A stretch of DNA of 64,000 bases from Adiantum capillus-veneris (Eukaryota; Streptophyta; Polypodiopsida; Polypodiales; Pteridaceae), in assembly GCA_014529385.2 (NCBI GenBank), contig CM043955.1, forward strand, positions 146,294,640-146,358,639, read 5' to 3'. Positions 33,262 through 44,751 of this stretch are shown in pieces (position 1 is the first letter of the stretch; every line of letters begins with the position of its first letter). The notes beneath the pieces were generated by a model. The model made no database searches and was not told the DNA's origin. It saw nothing but the letters and a program-made list of their open reading frames with translations. A program made the translations under genes and the position numbers.

Positions 33262-34292
33262 AGACATCCTACGTGTAGAATGTCTCAGGGCCTCTTTTGC
33301 AAGCCAAACGCAATATCTCACCTCATACACAGCTTCTACATAGCTTATACATGCTAGCCATCAAGTTTCATCACATTTGGACAAGAGTTTACCTCATATG
33401 CATCAAAAAAATGGAAAGTCAGAGCATAGAGGCAATAAAGGGTCATAGACCTACCAAAACTAGTCCAAATCACATGAAACTTGCACAATATACTCATTAT
33501 CACATTGCCAAGCTAACTGTGGAGTCAGATATGAAAAATAGTGAAATAGACATCCTACGTGTAGGATGTCTAAATGCCCTATTTGACCTCCAGCTGATTT
33601 TTTTGTGTTCCACATATCTTTATAACATCTTCATAAGCTCATATATCAAATTTCAAGCCAGACCCATCACATTTGGCCCCCAAAACCTCAAAGATGCACT
33701 TTTCTGAGCCTAAAAACACTAAATATGCTCCTCACAACACCAATACTTATCCAAATCAAAATCTAAGAACAGGGTCATGTTCTACATGCTAAGGGCTACC
33801 CACAGAACCAAAATCAAGTCGTTCTGAGATAAGATACATCCTACACGTAGGATGTCTCCAAGGTCATATTGACCTTCTGTGCAATGGTTGACATCATGGG
33901 AGCCTTTTACATGGTATAAGAAGCCTATATATCAAATTTCATTCCAGTTGGATATCATTTGCCCATCCATATAGGACATCCTACCCATTTTGTGAGCCAA
34001 AAGCCTAAATATGCTCAAAATTGCACTTTTTGATGTCCAAACCACATTCCAAGTACATAGCCATGTTGCACAGGTCAAGGGCCACAAGCATGTCAAGTTT
34101 CATCAAAATCAGAGGAAGTAGATATACTACGCGTAGAATGTCTACATGCTTATTTTTTAGCGAAAAACCTACTGTGGGCACATGCATGGCTTCCCTAGTC
34201 CCTTTTGAGTTCTTATTTCAATTTTCAAGTCATTTGGGTAGTCAGAACTCAGTTTATCAGCAAATCTGTGAAAAAACGCTAACTTTGGACTA
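33262..34292 (+). repeat. 286-bp diverged tandem repeats, each headed by the palindrome (cluster 2)
   Basis: The palindrome of cluster 1 recurs at 33,262-33,285, 33,548-33,571, 33,834-33,857 and 34,120-34,143. Each copy is exactly 286 bp from the next. The sequence between copies is diverged but alignable: units share 'ATATATCAAATTTCA', 'CATCACATTTGG', 'CTAAATATGCTC' and 'AAGGGCYAC' at similar offsets. A half-site lies at 33,974. The array ends 150 bp before the start of the additional ORF. Confidence 0.9.
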
Positions 34293-37200
34293 GTGAGTGC
34301 AACAGGATCCATGGCAGCCACAAAATCGCCTGCAAAGAAAAAGAGGATGGCTATCAAGGACTACTTAGAAGAAGTGGAGCCTTTTGTTATCCCAGAGGGA
34401 ACCCTGAAGCCCACAAGCACTTGGATTCAAGATGACCTACTAGAAGCCAATGATCTGAGAATCTACCAAGGAGTGTTTAAAGATCCGGAGGGAAATGCAG
34501 TGAAGCTACCCATGATCCCTCAAGAGCTCAATGAATTTGTCAGGAGCAAGATGGGGGACTACTTGGAGAAACTAGATATCCACAATTACTTTGAAGCCTT
34601 GCCAACAAGGATTCATGTTAAAAGAGTGTGGGAATTTGTCACCACAATCAAAGAGGACGGCATAACCAGAGTTATAGATCTGCAAGGCAAGCCTAATAAG
34701 ATGATTGTCATCATAGAGAAGGTGGTGGCAACAACACTTGACCTCTCTAACAAAGAAGACAGTGTGACTAAAAGGCAGGATGACATTAAGGTCTACTCAG
34801 AGAAGAAAAATAACTATACATTTGAAGATATTGCAAACCCGAAGGTGGACATCATGAGCCAATTATACAATCAGTACTTCCACATGTGTACCAAGCGGCC
34901 ACAGAAATACAGGATGCCACCTGGAGCTATTGCCAGCACTTTCACTTGGGCGATGTAGAAGAGCCGCACGAGGGAGATAAACTATGCCGCTTACATTCAC
35001 TACAACCTTGTTAGAATGGGGACCAAAAATCCCACTTATATTTTGCTTGGTGGGTTGATAACCAAAGTCATCTATGGAGCATTGGATGCCAAGGGAAATT
35101 TTCCTCTACCTCCCTCCCGAAATGATTGGCTCAAGCTGAAGGAAGACAAAGAAGAAGAGCCTCCTAAGGCTCCAAGGGTAGCCACAAGGTTAAAACATCG
35201 TTTAAAGACAATGCCAGAAGAGCCGCCACAACCCAAGAAGGGGAAGAAGGCAACTCTACAGGTGCCAGTAAAGGAAACAAAGTCACAGAAAGTAGCAAGG
35301 CTGGAAAGACTAATGCAGGGTTTCAGAGCTGAGAGGATGCTAAAAGGGGACCCGAGCAAATTATGGAAGCCCTCACTTGAGGCTATGTCTAGATCTTCTC
35401 GAAGTACTCAAAGGGATCGCTTTGAAGATTATATGAAGAATTTTGAGATCTTAGATGCTACTGCTGAGAATATCCCAAACATACCTTTTACCGACGAAGA
35501 GGTTGATGATGTGAGGCGGAAGCTGCTAGAAGAGCAGGAAGGGGAAGAAAGAGAGAGGAAAACAAAGGCTGGGCAGTATTTCAAAAAGAAACCATCCACC
35601 CCGCCATCAAGCTGAGAGTCAAGTCCTCCACCTTCACCACCTCCTCCTAGTCCTCCTCAACCCCGACAAACTGAGGAGTTGAACAAATCTGATGGGCAAC
35701 AAGACTCCAAGGAAGAGGAGGACAAAGAGAAAGAGCAGAAGGAAGAAATTGAACCAAAAGATAAGAAGCCTGATCCAGAAGCAAAAAACTATAGAATATT
35801 CCTTGATCTACTAGCTGCTGGATACTCTCGAGAAGAGGCAGCTCGTGCAGCTTTTCAGTTGTCTAGCACTAGGCCCAAAGAATATATGTTGAGCCCTCGA
35901 TTGGTGGAGTTGAAGGAAATGGCCACAGATACAATGTATTTACAGCCACAAGCCAATGATTGGGATGAGGTGATGCAAAGACTCACTAGGCTCAAAGCAA
36001 GGTCTATGGCCACTGAGATTGAGTGTGATAATCTCAAAGTAAATGAAGTTCAAATCAAAGCCAAGGTGGACTCGCTGCAAAAGCACAACCAAGAGAACAC
36101 ACAGAAGCAAGCCAAGCTGCAAGCTAATCTGGACGCATCACTAAAAAGATTCCAAGAGCTGCAAAGTCAGAGTCAGGTAGTAGACCAAAAGCTTCAAAGA
36201 GCAGATGAGGAGTATAAGAAAATCAGCAAATCACTGACGGATGTGAAGAAAGAAAGGGACAACTTGACACTCTAGCTTGCCGATGAGTCCAAAGAAGTGG
36301 AGACTTTGAGGAATGCTAAGGAAAAAGCTGAGCTAGAACATGAGGCCAGCCAGGACGAAGTTATAGAGCTAAAAGATCAAATAAAAGTGAAAGATCAGAC
36401 AATCCAGAGGCTAAGGGCATCTTCGGGCAGAGTCAGAGCCACGGCCTCAACTAGCACTTCTTCAGAGAAGGATATGTATGAAGAACAGATGAAGGAACTC
36501 CAAAAGGAGTTGACACTAGAGAAGAGACAAAGATTGATGCTGGCCGAGGGCTCCCTAGTGATGCAAATCCGTTTGCAGGATGAGAACAAGGCCATGAAAG
36601 ATGAGCTAGCAGCGTTGAAAAAGAAGATGGACGAGGATCTCAAGAAGATGCAATCTGAAAATGAAGACACCAAGAAGAAGCTAGAAGAGGCTGAGAAATC
36701 CAATGCTGAATTGAACGAACTTTTAGTGACCATGGGGGATCAAGCTGAACAGGAAAAGAAAGCATATCAAAAGCAGATTGATGAGCTAAAAGGCCAACAG
36801 CAAACTGAAGAGCCACACTTGAGCAGAAGTCCAGCAGTTATTGAAGGAATTGTTATAGACAATGTGTCAGATCCAGTGGACACAACAATGCAAGAGAACA
36901 TCCTTGTGGGACCATCCCAAGAGCCCCGGGATCTGACACAAGAAGAAGAAGACAATCTACAGAAGGCAATAGAAGCGGCCATAAAACACACCGCCAAAGA
37001 AGCAATGCAGTGGGAGCAGAGGATATCGAAGTCTATGACCATTCAAAAATTAGATGCAAATGTCATTCGACATGAATGGCTACAACCTTGTCTCCCATAT
37101 CCTCTTCTCAAGTATGAAGCTGCTGCAATAAACAAGAGGATTAAAGAGGATCCGATAGGGCCACTATACGAATAAGATATCACCAAACCAGAAGGTGTTA

Positions 37201-37658
37201 AGCTTATTGTGGACTCTCAGCCAAAATGGAGGAAGGCATGGCTAGCAAAATACCCACAGTATTTAGTACATTTGGTAGAGGCGCCTAAAATAATTAGAGA
37301 CAACCTTAGCTTTTGCCCTCTACCAAGGATGCGGACCTGGAATGAACAAGAACTACTGAAGAAAAGCCACCCCACGTGGCTCAACTACCCAAAGCTTCCA
37401 GGCTTAAAGGCAGGTGAGAGAATGAGTGAGCAATACATGATGAAAACCCTAATGGGCGCCATTAAATTGTTCACTGGCTCGCCTGACCTCTCTTGCATTA
37501 TGCTCAGGAAGATATGTAAAACCCTTCTGACAGTTTTTGAGATCTTTAAACCTAGACAGGTAACAGACAACATATTTTTCTTCCAAGATACATATAGACT
37601 CGGGGGGTTCACTATGTGTAAAACTACCATATCATGTGCGGTCAAGACATGTTTGTAA
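34293..37658 (+). pseudogene. G2 additional ORF (env-position), four in-frame stops
   Basis: One continuous frame of about 1,121 codons, with no frameshift, is broken only by TAG (34,956), TGA (35,613), TAG (36,273) and TAA (37,173). The N-terminal ~300 residues resemble the 'putative plant transposon protein' domain of Athila-type extra ORFs (VWEFVTTI...DLQGK...; then YAAYIHYNLVRMG...ILLGGLITKVIYG); this match is from memory. A proline/lysine-rich segment follows, then a long coiled coil (about residues 480-840, heptads in 36,000-36,800). The C-terminal ~280 residues are globular and unrecognised. Position after pol and before the 3' LTR is the env-like slot. No signal peptide or clear membrane segment is seen. 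Confidence 0.75.
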
Positions 37659-38104
37659 AACCCCTTATTTGTGAATTTTGTTAAGAATTTAATGTACCCT
37701 TTTCTTATAAAATCTGTAAGTTTTTTTCAAATTTGAAAAAATAACGCCCTTCTGTATATATATTTCTGTAAGTTTCAAGAACTTAAAATACTCTTCTGTT
37801 GAACTCACGTGATAGGTTACATTTTTATTAGGTGACCTCCCCGGGCATATAGATGTGCGTATGAACTGTCTGCTCAACCTTCCCATGAGGTGATACATGC
37901 CCTCTACCAGCAAATAATGTTTTTTCCCTCGTACCATCTCCAGGCCTTTGAAGAAGCCTTCTACACCGGTTTCTTCACCATCGATACAGATATATTCGGT
38001 CCTACATTACTGGCCCAGCATGCATGGTATGAGTCTGTTCTGAACGTGCACGAAAGCCTCCACTGAAGAAGCAGTTCTACTGTCATGTCGGGGACGACAT
38101 GATC
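37659..38104 (+). other. G2 3' untranslated region
   Basis: Non-coding sequence between the additional ORF and the polypurine tract. Nothing else is recognised. Confidence 0.6.
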
Positions 38105-38118
38105 TAGGAGGGGGGGAG
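38105..38118 (+). promoter_or_regulatory. G2 polypurine tract
   Basis: TAGGAGGGGGGGAG lies directly before the 3' LTR start TGTTAGCGG. Confidence 0.9.
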
Positions 38119-39050
38119 TGTTAGCGGCTGGACACACTGAAAGGAGGATGATTGCCCGGCGGGATACTAATTTCCTTTATAATCATTCCTTAATTGAGAA
38201 GAAACCATCATTTCACCTTTGTAAATAGTGGGGCTTGCAGAAGCTTCCAAATTGTATCCTAATTTTTGCATTTAGACTTAGTAAATGGTTAAATTGGAAC
38301 ATTAGGGTTTGAGATTGTAAGGTATTTATACCACTTTTGACCTTAATGCAAAAAACCTTTTGTCATTTTTCATAAGTTTGTCTGTGTGAGTTGAGTGTAC
38401 TCTATGTACGGGAGAGAGTGAGAGTTTATCTTGACTCTACATGCACACTAGTGGTTGGAATCGAGTGCAAATAAGTGCAACGTGTTGTCCCCGGAGAGAG
38501 CTACGTGTCAACACCTACATTGCACGTGTACGGCCCGGCCTCGCGAGATTTAATCGCAAGCTATTTCTGGTGATTCGGTGAGCATATGATGTCTTTTTTC
38601 GCATTTCAGCATATCCATGCATTCACAATGAGTAGAGCTACACATTAGGCATGTTAGTTTTGTAAAACGTAGACCTATAAATTTGGACCAGACATCCTAC
38701 ACAATTCTGCACCGGGTGTTTAGGGTTGGGGTTTTGGGTCAAGGACCTTAGGGAGAGTGACCTATTGGTGTTAATAGCATTTTCCTCATGTTCTGTAGCA
38801 TTTCGAGAATGTTGATGGGTATTTGGCTCTTGAAAGCGTTGTAGGAAATCTCCTCTTGTGTACTCTTGAAGATTGTAACTTAGACATTGGGTAGAGAGCT
38901 ATGTAGAAAGTAGTCAATAGTCGGTTGAGTGTAGGTTGACACCCTATGCTTGCTTCCACACGCCTGCGGGTCGAGCTTCATCCTTAGCTGACAAATATTG
39001 TTAGATGAGTTCTCACTGTGCTGACGTCCGTAGTGGCGTATCCGCCAACA
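38119..39050 (+). repeat. G2 3' LTR
   Basis: 932 bp, pairs with the two blocks of the 5' LTR. It ends GTATCCGCCAACA and is followed by CCTAG. Confidence 0.95.
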
Positions 39051-39205
39051 CCTAGCTTGGTCAAACTAGCTTAGTCAGACTGCTTGATTTTTGAACCTAG
39101 ACAAGTGATTATGACAAAAAATTACATTGAATTTAATGTTTGGTACTTAAACAAATGCGTTGAATATTATGCTACCAATCACAAGTAAAGCAGACAAACA
39201 TGGAT

Positions 39206-39979
39206 TCAAAAAAGATAAGGGACAATGCTAATGGATAAGAAACACATGTTTGTGTTGATGATCGCACTTGATGTCGTTACCTTTTGAAACCAATTATTCC
39301 AAGTTGTTATGGGTGAAGGCTTTAACCAATAGTTTTCAATTTCCCTATGTGTTTCATCTAGTTGCAAGGGTGGTAAGGTACTCTCCCATGATTTTATTTG
39401 CAACGTTGTTGTAGGTGGTGAACTTACAACGGGAGGTGCAAACTCTTCCTTGTTTGTATGGATATGTACAATGGTAGGTGGAGGTTGTGTCAAAGCTTCT
39501 ATTTCCGTATAGGAACTACATGAAGAGCAAGAAGCTTCATTTGACTTCCCTGTTTCTGAGGTAGGTGGAACAAATCGTTCTTTCTTCGGTACCCAAACTA
39601 GCTCTGGAGCGAGTATGTAGCATTCCGTGATTTTTTCCTTTCCACAATCTTCAATTTGTTTTGGAGCCACAAGATTGGGCTCACATGGGCCATGTGACAA
39701 GTAAGAGCACAATTTATATTTTGGCACCCACATTTGATCATTTCCTTCATAGTAGCCTTGGGCTTACAATAGTTTTTTAGGAATCCAATGCAACGTTTCT
39801 TTACATTTCTTGGGGCGAGTGGGACGTCTCTTACAAGGCTTCTGTTTTTTAGCACTAGCTATGGTCGCTAAAGAAGATTTAGGGACCCACTTGTATGTTT
39901 TCTTCATTATATTAGGATGACTCTTGTCAAAAGCTATATGCATTGCTTGTAGCATATTTAAGGGTGCGAGTGATGGCAT
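39206..39979 (-). pseudogene. G1 W-P-K repeat tail
   Basis: Overlapping minus-strand frames (39,979-39,764, 39,855-39,598 and 39,733-39,206) encode YKWVPKSSL, LHWIPKKLL, MWVPKYKL and LVWVPKKER, then a serine/threonine/proline-rich end. The motif and spacing match the tail of G2 at 30.8-31.3 kb, where it follows integrase. Here it follows the protease almost directly, showing that pol was deleted. Confidence 0.6.
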
Positions 39980-40244
39980 TTCATCCTCCTCAGGTGTTAC
40001 CCAGGACGTCCACTATTTTTCCAAGTGTCTATGGTTGCTGCTAGTTGGACCCAATCCACCTTGTCCGACTCAGTCATCCCAACTAGTACATCAATATAAA
40101 AAGAATCTTCCCCGACATCAATGTCCGCTTTACACGTGTAACAATACTGCAATGGGGCCGTGTGAACTGTGATGTCAGATCTATGATCAATTATAAATTA
40201 CTTGTTTCCTAGGGGATGTGCTCGGCTAGTTGGAAGATTCAGAA
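39980..40244 (-). other. G1 deletion junction between protease and tail
   Basis: About 265 bp with no recognisable RT, RNase H or integrase motif lies where about 3 kb of pol would be expected. Confidence 0.5.
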
Positions 40245-40736
40245 CTACAGGTAGGCATGGTTTTTAGACCAGTCATGCACCATTTTTGCTTCCCTCATGA
40301 AAGGACGTCCTAAGATCATCTCCAATGCCATAGTGTGCTTAGAGAAATCCATAACAATGAAGGTAATTCTTATTTTATGTCCAAAGACCTTGATCTGTAG
40401 ATCTTCTAGCATCCCAATAGGCTTAACAATAGACCCATTGGCCATCTTTAATACTATGGTTGTGGTTCCAAGGTGAGGTCAAGTTTCCATAGTTTCCCAG
40501 CAATTTTTAGTCACAATGCTAACCCCAGCACCACCATCAAGGATTCCCTTCACAGTTAATCCCTTAGTAGTGATTGGTATGGTCGCATTGTATTCATCAC
40601 CCTCAAAGTATTGTCCCAACTTGTTGACATGTATTTCTATAACAAGGTTCTCATCTAGGTTGGGTTGTGGATCTAAGTTTTCCTCCTCTACTAGCATCTC
40701 CCCAGCTCCATCCATCTGTGCAAATTGTGGTAGCAC
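40245..40736 (-). pseudogene. G1 aspartic protease
   Basis: Frame 40,736-40,479 ends with TVKGILDGGAGVSIVTKNCW. Frame 40,445-40,245 continues with EDLQIKVFGHKIRITFIVMD and ends MILGRPFMREAKMVHDWS. It matches the G2 protease closely (AILDSGAGVAIATKEIW ... IILGRPFMRQLKMVQDW). The active-site D-S-G is D-G-G here, so the serine next to the catalytic aspartate is lost. A stop separates the two halves. Confidence 0.85.
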
Positions 40737-40763
40737 AAACTTTAGTTCTCCATTGAGGAAGGC

Positions 40764-42492
40764 TTAAAGAGATGAGACTAGCTCAGGGTCTTTACATAGT
40801 TTGGACATGATGGTGGTTCTAAATTCTGAAGACATGAAATCCATCAATTTGGCAATGTTTAATGGCACCTTTTGAGCTTCAGTCCCTTGAGGTGGGGAAG
40901 ATGGGATCTCCATTTCTTCGATAGGGTTATGTAGTCCCTTTGTAAACATTCTTTCCATCAAGAAGTGAGTACGCCCACTTTCCCATGAGTTTAAGTCACT
41001 TTCTTCTTGGATGACACTAGGTGTGTCTAAGGGTCTATGGACTTGGATGACACTAGGTGTGTCTAAGGGTCTATGCGTAGGGAACACTGTGTCTGTAATC
41101 TGGATCTGCCTAGGTGTTGGTTCTAGATCCCTTTGGGTATCTTCTACAAAACTCCTTAATTTCTTGACTCGCTCGATCTCCTCTATAGGGTTTGGATAAG
41201 TTCCTATCTTCTTCTTGGATCCTGGCCATTGTGGCTCATGAAGATCTTCCTTGTTGGTTTCTATCTTAGTGGTCGTTTTGATCTCCATGGTTTCACTTGA
41301 ATCAGAATCCTCTTCAGCGTCATTCATATATACGGGGTCGTCACCAGTCCCTATGTTGGTCTTTGGACTGGGGTCTGACTTCGCTGCTTTTTGCGATCTC
41401 TTCCTTCGTGTTTTCTTCTTTTTTTGAGATTGGGCAATTGATGCCGTGTCTCTTTCCTCAAAAACATAATTTTGGTTTTTGGAGCATCGATCATGTGAAT
41501 ACGTTTACCGATACCATAGGTGTACTTTGTGATGGCTTCTCGGTAATCTCAATCAAGTTTAATGACATGATCTTTGGTGCATTTGGATTATTTGGACATT
41601 GGGCAATCAAATGATCTATGCCACATTGATTACACATGAGTATCGGCATTGTAGACATGCTCGCTTGATTGGTTTGCATTAGTGTGGCATTCTTTTCTAG
41701 CCTAATATGACACTCGGCCACACGATGTGGACCTCCACACTCATAGCAAGAGGTGGTCTCTTAGCACTGTAATTGATATTTTGGCCTCTTGCAGCAAGAG
41801 CAGCTACTTGATAGACAGGTTTGACTTGTCCCCAATAGTCCTCCATGTAGTATTGTGGACTTTCTTCAAGCGCATCCATCCCATAGGCAATATTAGGATC
41901 TATATCTTCCTCACAGCCTTCCAAACAAGCAATGGATGACTCACAACCCACTTGATCCACATAAGTGTTTTCGGATGTGGTGGTTGTGGTCCTAGCACTA
42001 GAGGTGATAAGGGTGTTGTTTGAACAACATTTTGGGCCCTAGGGACCATGTGTTGTGATGTTTGTTCAAGAGGAGGGGCTGGCATCAATGCAGGTACTCG
42101 AGGTGTGTCTATCCATGCTAATGTTGGTCTATTGGCCATCACACACTTAAATACTATGCAATCCTTAGCTTGATGACCATACCTCCCACAGGCATTGCAG
42201 TTCCCATTGAATTTTACTCTAAAAGTAGGGCATTCACTGGTACTATGTGGTCCATAGCATACTGAGCACCATTGTTGCTTCCTTCTTGCATACATAGGAT
42301 TGTTTTGAGGAGCACGATTGTCTCTAAGACTCTCTTGAATGGCCTTGGTGATATTGCTAAAGTCATCTTAGATACCTTTGGCTCCATAGTAATAGGCTTT
42401 AGGGTCATTGGTTGATGCCCCGATGCTTGCGAGGTAATAGATTTAGGCTCAACAGACACTCTTTCTCCTTGAGTCATTAAATTATACTCCAA
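40764..42492 (-). pseudogene. G1 gag C-terminal region with zinc knuckles
   Basis: Frame 42,295-41,900 contains CSVCYGPHSTSEC and CNACGRYGHQAKDC. Frame 41,721-41,491 contains CNQCGIDHLIAQCPNNP, which corresponds to the second knuckle of G2 (CTECGITHLIPDCPKNP). Frame 41,327-40,764 is a charged linker before the protease with a duplicated VIQVHRPLDTPS motif. Frame changes and stops break the region. Confidence 0.8.
41007..41078 (-). repeat. 36-bp tandem duplication in G1 gag
   Basis: The unit starting TTGGATGACACTAGGTGTG occurs at 41,007 and 41,043 with near identity. It encodes a repeated VHRPLDTPSVIQ-type 12-mer and keeps the frame. Confidence 0.9.
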
Positions 42493-43440
42493 TTGGATTG
42501 CATTGGTGGTGACTGCTTCCCAAGTGGTGATACCTCTAATGACTAGGCCATTGTAGATATCCCCATGTCATAATCCCCTAATGAATCTATCAAGCTATTG
42601 ATTATTATTGAAGCGCTCATTTGGATTACAATGAGAATTCAAATGCTTCAAGCGACTAATAAACTCTCTCACCGACTCTCCTTCCTCTCGTTGGGCTTTC
42701 TGGAGCTGAGAGGCTACACCCCAAAGCACTCCCTCTCATATGTATTCTTTCAAGAACAGTCTCCTAAGAGTAGGGTAATTTGATTTTTTCTTCCACCTTT
42801 AGGATTCTATACCAATCCCCAGCCTTCCCACTTAAGGTTAGGCATAAAGCATTACTCTTATGCAGGTCATTGTGTTCTCCTAGAGAATCGCATATTTGTT
42901 CAAACACTTCGATATGCTTTCTCACATCCCCTTCTCCACTAAATTTTTGTGTGAGCTTGGCTATTAGTACTGCCTTACTTCTAGGTTCTCTATCAGGCAT
43001 GTTATTCATATTCTTAGCAATAGATCGACCGATAGCTTGAGCAAATGTTGCCAAGTCACCTAAGTGATCAGGAACCGTGGGTGGAGGTGCTCCAGAGACT
43101 ACATGTGGAGTAGGTATTGGCATTGAGCTTGGCGCATAGGAAGCCCTTGGATTCCATGTTTGATATGGTGTTGTGCCATGTGGCGGTCCAAAGTTCATAT
43201 GTGTGTCCCTAGGCATAGCAGACATTGTATGTGACATGCTAATGCTAGCCGATATGGTCCCATGGAATAAGAGCTTGGGTGTTGTGGTTGTGGAGCATAG
43301 GTAGTTGAAACAATGGGAGGGGTAGACTACATGAGTACGAGGACCCATGGGTGTATACGATTGGTACACACTTGTAGGTACTGTTGTCGGCATTGAGCTA
43401 CCATGTAGCGGTGCTTTACTAACAAATGAGGTCCATGGCG
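42493..43440 (-). pseudogene. G1 gag capsid region
   Basis: Frame 43,531-42,764 ends with a typical gypsy gag start: AVLIAKLTQKFSGEGDVRKH, then FEQICDSLGEH and LCLTLSGKAGDWYRIL (F-x-G-x-G-D...F-x-L-x-G-x-A-x-x-W). The rest of the capsid continues, with stops, through 42,760-42,500. The N-terminal half is rich in methionine, proline and threonine. Confidence 0.8.
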
Positions 43441-43785
43441 TGTTTCTTGGCATGCCGATCATTGGGGTAGGCATGGTAACCGTGGTGTCACCAAGGGAAA
43501 GATGAGTAGACTTGGAAAGTAAAGTTATCACTTGTGGGCTCAGATTGCATTGAGACCCCTAGCAAAACAACATATGGGGGATCCATCGGACTTACCGAGG
43601 GAGTCTCCATTTGTTTCTTGGCATGCCCATTATTGGGGTAGGCATGGTAGTTGTGGTGTCATCAAGGGAAAGACGATCTAGACTTGGAAAAGTGAAGCTA
43701 TCACTTGTGGGCTCAGATTGCACTGAGACCCCTGGAAAAACAACATATGGGAGATCCATCGGACTTACCGAGGGAGTCTCCATTT
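43441..43785 (-). repeat. About 172-bp tandem duplication in G1 gag
   Basis: 43,441-43,611 and 43,612-43,785 are near-identical copies starting TGTTTCTTGGCATGCC and ending GAGTCTCCATTT. Unit lengths of 171 and 174 bp are multiples of three. Each unit encodes an MPTP(M/I)(I/M)GMPRN motif. Confidence 0.92.
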
Positions 43786-44751
43786 GCAATAAGGTTGGTT
43801 GTTTAGCCTTCCCTGTATCCAAGAATCTCATGAGACCCGTTGAAGGCATGTGGATCCCCTTGTTCTATCTCTCTAGCTCAATAACACTATGCATGACCTC
43901 ACAAACTCTTTGTTGTTGATCCTCCACACTAGTAGCACCCGTTGTGGATTGTAGGACATCTAACCAACCCACGTGATAGGTGTGACCTGTGTATAGGTCG
44001 GTTAGATTTTCTGTTTATAGTTTGTACTCCCAGTTCTCATTTAAGAACGCTCCATCTAGGATTGAGGTGCTAGGGGTGTCCTTTGGGCTAGATGCAATGT
44101 TGCTCTCTATGGGTCGTCTCTTAGTGGTTTCCAAGTTAAGCGCACTCGATTGCTCTCCTAGCAAGGATATTGGCATAGGTACTTTCACTTTTAACTCTCT
44201 TCGTTGGTCCACCTTCCGTAAGCTCTCGATTTCCTTTTCCCTAGCCGCAATGATATACCACTCAACTTCTTGTACTTTGGCAAGGCTTCTACCATCAGGT
44301 AATATAACCTCAGAGGGAAATAGCTCTAAAGAGTCAGGGGGTGCAGTGGATGGAGTATTCAAGTGCACACTCTCTAAGAGCATGGGTCTACATTGGTCAC
44401 GAATGGTGAATTTACATCCCCACCCCCCTCATTTCCCTCGTTAGCTCGATGTTCGGAGTGAGTGGCTCTACTAAAGGTTTCCTTCAAGTGGCCAGGCACA
44501 CTTGGCCCGGACTGGGGACCCATGGCATGCATGTCTTGGCTTGAGCTATCAAGATTAGGCATTGGGAAACCCTCCATGACGTTGTAGTCAGAGGAAGAGT
44601 CGCTAGCCGCTATGTTTGGGTCTTGATTTGTACTACCTTGGGTCCACGTCGAGGGCCCGGAACCTAAGGTAGGTGGATATTGAGAACTCGCATAAGTTGA
44701 AATTCTCTCTAGTTGCTCGGCATGCAGCACACGACTAGAGTGCAGATGCAT
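43786..44751 (-). pseudogene. G1 gag N-terminal region
   Basis: Frames 44,751-44,374 and 44,383-44,015 and the stretch to 43,786 are serine/proline-rich with a charged helix (IIAAREKEIESLRKVDQRRE). No family is recognised. Their position upstream of the capsid on the same strand makes them gag or leader-ORF sequence. Confidence 0.5.

Larger units (their letters stand above)
16780..39050 (+). mobile_element. G2: giant Ty3/gypsy LTR retrotransposon inserted in G1
   Basis: The element starts TGTTAGCGG and ends CCGCCAACA, flanked by the target duplication CCTAG (16,775-16,779 and 39,051-39,055). Features in order are a 5' LTR interrupted by C1, a tRNA-Asp-like primer site, a leader with palindromes and degraded gag with zinc knuckles. 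Then come protease, a linker, an RNase H remnant with no reverse transcriptase, integrase, a second protease-like domain and a W-P-K tail. A spacer with a second palindrome cluster, a roughly 1,120-codon additional ORF, a polypurine tract and the 3' LTR complete it. Without C1 it is about 18.6 kb. The primer site, size and extra ORF suggest a Tat/Athila-like non-chromovirus lineage (inference). Confidence 0.93.

Noticed and set aside
33262..34143. CRISPR-like array because of evenly spaced palindromes
   Set aside because: Spacing of 286 bp, alignable spacers and the plant LTR-element context do not fit a CRISPR.
34293..37658. RNA editing or stop-codon readthrough to explain the four in-frame stops
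   Set aside because: Stop-removing U-to-C editing is an organelle process, and the element is in nuclear-type DNA; decay by C-to-T mutation is simpler.
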